From NCBI GenBank assembly GCA_028565635.1, contig JAOXYB010066423.1:1-10210 (forward strand): 10,210 bases of DNA. The letters are read 5' to 3'. A program made the translations under genes and the position numbers. The DNA comes from Phoronis ovalis. Lineage: Eukaryota; Phoronida; Phoronidae. The notes beneath the pieces were generated by a model that saw only the letters and a program-made list of their open reading frames with translations, was not told the DNA's origin and did no database searches. Shown piece by piece: positions 9,801-10,210 of the stretch (positions are counted from its first letter, which is position 1; the number at the start of each line of letters is the position of its first letter).

Positions 9801-9942
9801 TGAAAGTGGATTCCACTAACAGCCATTTATTTACATTGTATGATTACACTTAAAATGACTGCATTTTCAGGTGCAAATGTCTTAGAGAGGAAGTACTTCT
9901 GGACCTCCGACCACATCTAACAGAACTTGTTACTCATAAATG
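826..9942 (+). CDS. EXOC3: Exocyst complex component 3 (Sec6), 16 internal exons, both ends outside the window
   Basis: Joining sixteen exons gives about 537 residues with no stop. The protein is a subunit of the octameric exocyst, which tethers secretory vesicles to the plasma membrane before SNARE fusion; in yeast, Sec6 also contacts the t-SNARE Sec9. Recognition rests on blocks conserved in animal Sec6: RPDQLEKIDQYRRR at the start, QSQLDGVRTGL, LAAAVENLKHIFTVP, HKSLMDLEASRD, RIIEREER, QTGFIPPGRPK, DKMWLVKHLELIR, EPEAD, LQVAAHIS and NNCQSF. Residues 1 to about 90 look like the N-terminal coiled-coil (CorEx) helices; the rest is helical-bundle rod. Human EXOC3 is about 745 residues, so about 20 N-terminal and 200 C-terminal residues are missing here. 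No initiator ATG can be placed in the window. Intron phases are 0,2,0,0,2,2,0,0,2,2,0,0,1,0,2,2. Family assignment is near certain; individual boundaries come from consensus sites plus homology and are not transcript-verified. Confidence 0.96.
883..1207 (+). other. EXOC3: EXOC3 intron 1 (325 bases), nothing else seen
   Basis: AT-rich, starts gtaatc and ends tttttcag. I see no repeat, RNA or open frame worth reporting in it. Confidence 0.85.
1208..1320 (+). CDS. EXOC3: EXOC3 exon B, N-terminal coiled coil
   Basis: Thirty-seven codons plus two bases, starting ASVEAMLKTAVQ and containing QSQLDGVRTGL, one of the most conserved Sec6 N-terminal blocks. The acceptor is tttttcag at 1207 and the donor gtatgc at 1321, phase 2. 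The heptad-like spacing of Leu and Val fits the CorEx helix that packs with the partner exocyst subunit. The in-frame ATG at 1223 is an internal methionine, not a start. Confidence 0.95.
1321..2537 (+). other. EXOC3: EXOC3 intron 2 (1,217 bases), the longest in the window
   Basis: Starts gtatgc and ends gttgcag. It is mostly AT-rich and without recognisable genes. One small stem lies at 1470-1492: eight paired bases including one G-U, with a seven-base loop, in a locally GC-richer patch. The open frame at 2352-2546 runs across the acceptor in another frame and looks like chance. Confidence 0.85.
2538..2628 (+). CDS. EXOC3: EXOC3 exon C, N-terminal helix
   Basis: Its first base completes an Asn codon with the two bases left by exon B. 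Thirty codons follow, reading LTELDKTYQGISDMGGRLAV and ending NNKNSQ. The acceptor is gttgcag at 2537 and the donor gtaaaa at 2629, phase 0. It extends the charged N-terminal helical region. The sequence is less conserved than its neighbours, but position and phase make it secure. Confidence 0.9.
2876..3064 (+). CDS. EXOC3: EXOC3 exon D, conserved Sec6 core start
   Basis: Sixty-three codons (residues 88-150), the largest exon here, with LAAAVENLKHIFTVPDTV then LLHAHKSLMDLEASRDDL, both diagnostic of Sec6. The 3' end encodes a Pro/Ser/Thr-rich linker (PTPSPTDKN) in a position where other animals have a variable segment. The acceptor is aaacag at 2875 and the donor gtaaga at 3065, phase 0. Confidence 0.96.
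3065..3756 (+). other. EXOC3: EXOC3 intron 4 (692 bases)
   Basis: Starts gtaaga and ends ttgttgtag. It contains an A-rich tract at 3227-3247. A minus-strand open frame lies at 3193-3426; its last part is only the translation of that low-complexity tract. I see no supported gene or RNA here. Confidence 0.8.
3757..3905 (+). CDS. EXOC3: EXOC3 exon E
   Basis: Forty-nine codons plus two bases, beginning MVHQYFKDIPSLNEELSKQL and ending RIIEREE. The ATG at its start is an ordinary internal Met: the exon follows a strong acceptor (ttgttgtag at 3756) and continues the frame from exon D. The donor gtcagt at 3906 leaves AG, which makes Arg with the next exon. LWLILKRTLQTVRREPT matches the conserved helix of the family. 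Confidence 0.95.
4148..4261 (+). CDS. EXOC3: EXOC3 exon F with QTGF-PPGRPK motif
   Basis: One base, 37 codons and two bases. It contains QTGFIPPGRPKQWKKK, a hallmark Gly/Pro/basic loop of animal Sec6 proteins. The acceptor is tttacag at 4147, the donor gttagt at 4262, phase 2 on both sides. Skipping it alone would remove exactly 38 codons without a frameshift, since both flanking introns are phase 2; there is no evidence that this happens. Confidence 0.95.
4325..4370. repeat. Short inverted repeat, perfect 12-base arms
   Basis: agcatttataac at 4325-4336 is matched by its reverse complement at 4359-4370 across a 22-base spacer, in intron 6. It may be a remnant of a small inverted-repeat element or chance in AT-rich sequence. 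Confidence 0.5.
4523..4628 (+). CDS. EXOC3: EXOC3 exon G with DKMWLV-HLE motif
   Basis: One base plus 35 codons containing DDKMWLVKHLELIRQNVIED, strongly conserved in Sec6. The acceptor is atttacag at 4522 and the donor gtatgg at 4629, phase 0. The frame stays open past the donor for another 107 codons into the intron and its transposon, so intron retention would give a long unrelated tail rather than an immediate stop. Confidence 0.95.
4714..4716. repeat. Probable left target-site duplication TAA
   Basis: TAA directly outside the left end of the transposon, matched by TAA at 5151-5153. Three bases match easily by chance in AT-rich DNA, so the support comes mainly from its position at both repeat ends. 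Confidence 0.55.
4717..5150. mobile_element. Non-autonomous DNA transposon (MITE), PIF/Harbinger-like, in intron 7
   Basis: The ends are inverted copies of about 40 bases with one internal mismatch: ggatcatctcaaaagttatc, then a G or A, then caatgaccgcaaacgtata, at 4718-4757 and on the minus strand at 5110-5149. The element is flanked by TAA at 4714-4716 and 5151-5153, a three-base target duplication of the type left by PIF/Harbinger transposases (TWA). On that reading the outermost bases (4717 A, 5150 C) mismatch. The interior (about 350 bases) is richer in GC than the host intron and encodes no transposase I can see, so mobilisation would have been in trans. The repeats are nearly identical, which suggests fairly recent insertion. 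The superfamily is an inference from the short duplication; the element itself is clear. Confidence 0.88.
5151..5153. repeat. Probable right target-site duplication TAA
   Basis: TAA directly outside the right inverted repeat, the partner of 4714-4716. Confidence 0.55.
5727..5810 (+). CDS. EXOC3: EXOC3 exon H
   Basis: Twenty-eight whole codons reading TLCPPVFPPEYNIGETYVSL and ending KCIATH. The FPPEY segment matches the FPPHY-type segment that follows the DKMWLV helix in vertebrate EXOC3. The acceptor is ttatttcag at 5726 and the donor gtaagt at 5811, phase 0. It lies beyond the transposon-bearing intron, so exons G and H are separated by 1,098 bases. Confidence 0.93.
5811..6326 (+). other. 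EXOC3: EXOC3 intron 8 (516 bases), nothing else seen
   Basis: Starts gtaagt and ends tttatag. AT-rich; it contains an AATAAA at 5994-5999, which I do not read as a used polyadenylation signal because the coding frame resumes at 6327. Confidence 0.85.
6327..6397 (+). CDS. EXOC3: EXOC3 exon I
   Basis: Twenty-three codons plus two bases: IEDLVQGLEGNEYVSILTW, then INQY. This matches the family block in which a Glu-rich stretch precedes a Leu-Thr-Trp triplet. The acceptor is tttatag at 6326 and the donor gtaagt at 6398, phase 2. The trailing CA makes Gln with the next exon. Confidence 0.92.
6673..6768 (+). CDS. EXOC3: EXOC3 exon J
   Basis: One base, 31 codons and two bases, reading GPEMMGHYTLKIDVAKLGAL, then LTPSTVKTLEN. 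The acceptor is the T-rich tttttaatctag at 6672 and the donor gtaagt at 6769. The MM residues and the Leu-Leu-(Thr/Ser)-Pro segment align with vertebrate EXOC3. This region is less conserved and bridges the two halves of the rod. Confidence 0.9.
6769..7098 (+). other. EXOC3: EXOC3 intron 10 (330 bases), nothing else seen
   Basis: Starts gtaagt and ends ctttctag. AT-rich without visible repeats, RNA genes or open frames. Confidence 0.85.
7099..7165 (+). CDS. EXOC3: EXOC3 exon K
   Basis: One base plus 22 codons, YLQKMRGNFDEWMNNSLAAD, then KK. The acceptor is ctttctag at 7098 and the donor gtattg at 7166, phase 0. The Trp followed a few residues later by Leu and a basic pair matches the helix before the DW-EPEAD block. 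The exon is short but clear from phase and from its continuation into exon L. Confidence 0.9.
7166..7544 (+). other. EXOC3: EXOC3 intron 11 (379 bases), nothing else seen
   Basis: Starts gtattg and ends ttgttgtag. AT-rich; no feature supported. Confidence 0.85.
7545..7637 (+). CDS. EXOC3: EXOC3 exon L with DW-EPEAD-GY motif
   Basis: Thirty-one codons: DWDRDQEPEADGNGYFNTQL, then PVILCQMIEQN. The spacing of DW, EPEAD, GY, T-LP and Q-EQN is characteristic of animal Sec6 and marks the start of the C-terminal helical-bundle region. The acceptor is ttgttgtag at 7544 and the donor gtaagt at 7638, phase 0. Confidence 0.96.
7638..8194 (+). other. EXOC3: EXOC3 intron 12 (557 bases), contains a tandem repeat
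   Basis: Starts gtaagt and ends attttcag. It holds the diverged tandem duplication at 7748-7957; the remainder is AT-rich without recognisable content. Confidence 0.85.
7748..7957. repeat. Two diverged tandem copies of a unit of about 105 bases
   Basis: Copy one begins near 7748 (aacaagtgtaa) and copy two near 7853 (aacatagtgtaa). The best-matching parts are 7769-7836 and 7877-7947. Both open ttggagattt, pass through accttgtacaa, and then share tgcagaca. Differences are scattered substitutions and small indels, so the duplication is old. Outer limits are approximate. Confidence 0.75.
8195..8291 (+). CDS. EXOC3: EXOC3 exon M
   Basis: Thirty-two codons plus one base, starting LQVAAHISSVHLVKRALALC. 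It continues the exon L reading (EQN joined to LQVAAHIS, a contiguous conserved block). The acceptor is attttcag at 8194 and the donor gtaagt at 8292. This is the only phase-1 junction in the window; the single A pairs with AT from exon N to give Asn. Confidence 0.94.
8540..8610 (+). CDS. EXOC3: EXOC3 exon N
   Basis: Two bases plus 23 codons, ELQVYKDRHLLDRREPRFYI, then HYM. The acceptor is tttttcaag at 8539, with a less common A before AG, and the donor is gtaaag at 8611, phase 0. The segment from the Tyr-Lys pair to the final Tyr-Met aligns with the vertebrate segment just before the INNCQTF block. Confidence 0.9.
8611..9246 (+). other. EXOC3: EXOC3 intron 14 (636 bases)
   Basis: Starts gtaaag and ends tttttag. 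Its left half carries a minus-strand 53-codon open frame (8681-8842). An AATAAA lies near 9147, and it has no other sign of a transcript end. The minus-strand frame at 8864-9052 is a hydrophobic, low-complexity translation that I do not support. Confidence 0.82.
8681..8842 (-). other. Unrecognised 53-codon open frame inside intron 14, minus strand
   Basis: An ATG at 8842-8840 (a second in-frame ATG lies four codons earlier, at 8854) opens a frame ending in TAA at 8683-8681. The product begins MENLNELNCAVPYWKGVKV and ends INAALQQVAEYKYF. It has a balanced composition unlike translated AT-rich intron, with three Cys, one Trp and a possible C-terminal helix. I do not recognise a family. It could be a micropeptide, an exon of an antisense gene, a fragment of a retrocopy, or chance. 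No promoter or splice sites support it, so it is recorded as an open frame and not as a gene. Confidence 0.25.
9247..9389 (+). CDS. EXOC3: EXOC3 exon O with NNCQSF motif
   Basis: Forty-seven codons plus two bases. It opens IANVNNCQSFTDF, matching the family INNCQTF block, and then runs through a variable acidic stretch (EDENDSEGN) to FDKLANEG. The acceptor is tttttag at 9246. The donor is GT at 9390-9391 (gtagga), which fits phase 2 with exon P. A one-base alternative position is ruled out by frame. Confidence 0.93.
9390..9870 (+). other. EXOC3: EXOC3 intron 15 (481 bases), nothing else seen
   Basis: Starts gtagga and ends attttcag. No repeat, RNA or open frame of note. Confidence 0.85.
9871..9942 (+). 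CDS. EXOC3: EXOC3 exon P (last exon in window)
   Basis: One base, 23 codons and two bases, reading CKCLREEVLLDLRPHLTELV, then THK and TG of a Trp codon. It matches the conserved block ending LxELMTKKW. The acceptor is attttcag at 9870 and the donor gtgatt at 9943. Reading straight through would give Trp then TGA at once, so splicing here is needed; the next exon, expected to start with G, lies beyond the window. Confidence 0.92.
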
Positions 9943-10210
9943 GTGATTAGCAGTTAATTTAAACTTTTTCATTATTGCTTTTGTTGTAACTGGGCCTTTT
10001 GTACAACTATTGCAGATATGGCTTGGAACAAGATTATAAATCCAAAAAGTATTATTTAATATGAATCTATTTGCCCCACATGAAAATTTTAAAAATGAGA
10101 ATGTTAGACCAACTTAAAACATGTTTTTTTAATTATTTTTTTGCAGCTTATCCTATGAAATAGGATATGCTGCATTGATTTTGGCCTTGACTTGACAGTC
10201 TTTGATATGG
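9943..10210 (+). other. EXOC3: EXOC3 intron 16, 5' part
   Basis: Starts gtgatt after exon P and runs to the window edge. A T-rich tract ending ttgcag at 10146 resembles an acceptor. The bases after it give a non-Sec6 reading that stops after about 15 codons, so I treat the stretch as intron containing the hairpin at 10143-10173. Confidence 0.75.
10143..10173. repeat. Near-perfect hairpin, 14-base arms, 3-base loop
   Basis: Arms 10143-10156 and 10160-10173 pair at 13 of 14 positions; the only mismatch is T against T at 10148/10168. The loop is gaa. The left arm contains the AG of the acceptor-like sequence, so folding in RNA would bury it. It has no known identity to me. Confidence 0.75.

Noticed and set aside
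10147-10195. Possible seventeenth Sec6 exon after the ttgcag at 10146
   Set aside because: It gives Cys instead of the expected Trp, reads LSYEIGYAALILALT and then a stop, and has no similarity to the Sec6 C-terminal domain.

Overview
The window is animal nuclear DNA. It is AT-rich and intron-dense, with canonical GT-AG introns of roughly 240 to 1,220 bases, and it carries intronic inverted-repeat elements. One protein-coding gene occupies almost all of it on the + strand. Sixteen short coding exons (826 to 9942) join without a stop into about 537 residues that I recognise as exocyst complex component 3 (EXOC3, the animal Sec6). Sequence divergence and compact introns suggest an invertebrate. 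I cannot name the phylum from the sequence, and nothing looks bacterial or viral.

Layout. Bases 1-179 are a foldback sequence with a perfect 32-base inverted core, cut by the window edge. Bases 180-825 hold no exon I can support; the last part is the 3' end of an intron whose acceptor lies at 823-825. The sixteen exons follow at 826-882, 1208-1320, 2538-2628, 2876-3064, 3757-3905, 4148-4261, 4523-4628, 5727-5810, 6327-6397, 6673-6768, 7099-7165, 7545-7637, 8195-8291, 8540-8610, 9247-9389 and 9871-9942. Every boundary has GT/AG and every phase agrees. Roughly the first 20 residues of the protein lie upstream of the window. About 200 C-terminal residues, most of the tethering C-terminal domain, lie downstream.

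The introns contain the remaining structure. Intron 7 carries a 434-base non-autonomous DNA transposon (4717-5150) with 40-base terminal inverted repeats and a probable TAA target duplication, which fits a PIF/Harbinger-type MITE. Intron 12 holds two diverged tandem copies of a unit of about 105 bases. Intron 14 holds a minus-strand 53-codon open frame that I do not recognise. Intron 16 contains a near-perfect 14-base-arm hairpin next to a decoy splice acceptor.

There is only one gene, so no operon or pathway can be read from neighbours. The product is predicted to act in the cytoplasm and at the plasma membrane, tethering secretory vesicles as part of the exocyst. I see no sign of a new multi-gene system. 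The mobile-element and inverted-repeat signals are the parts worth checking.
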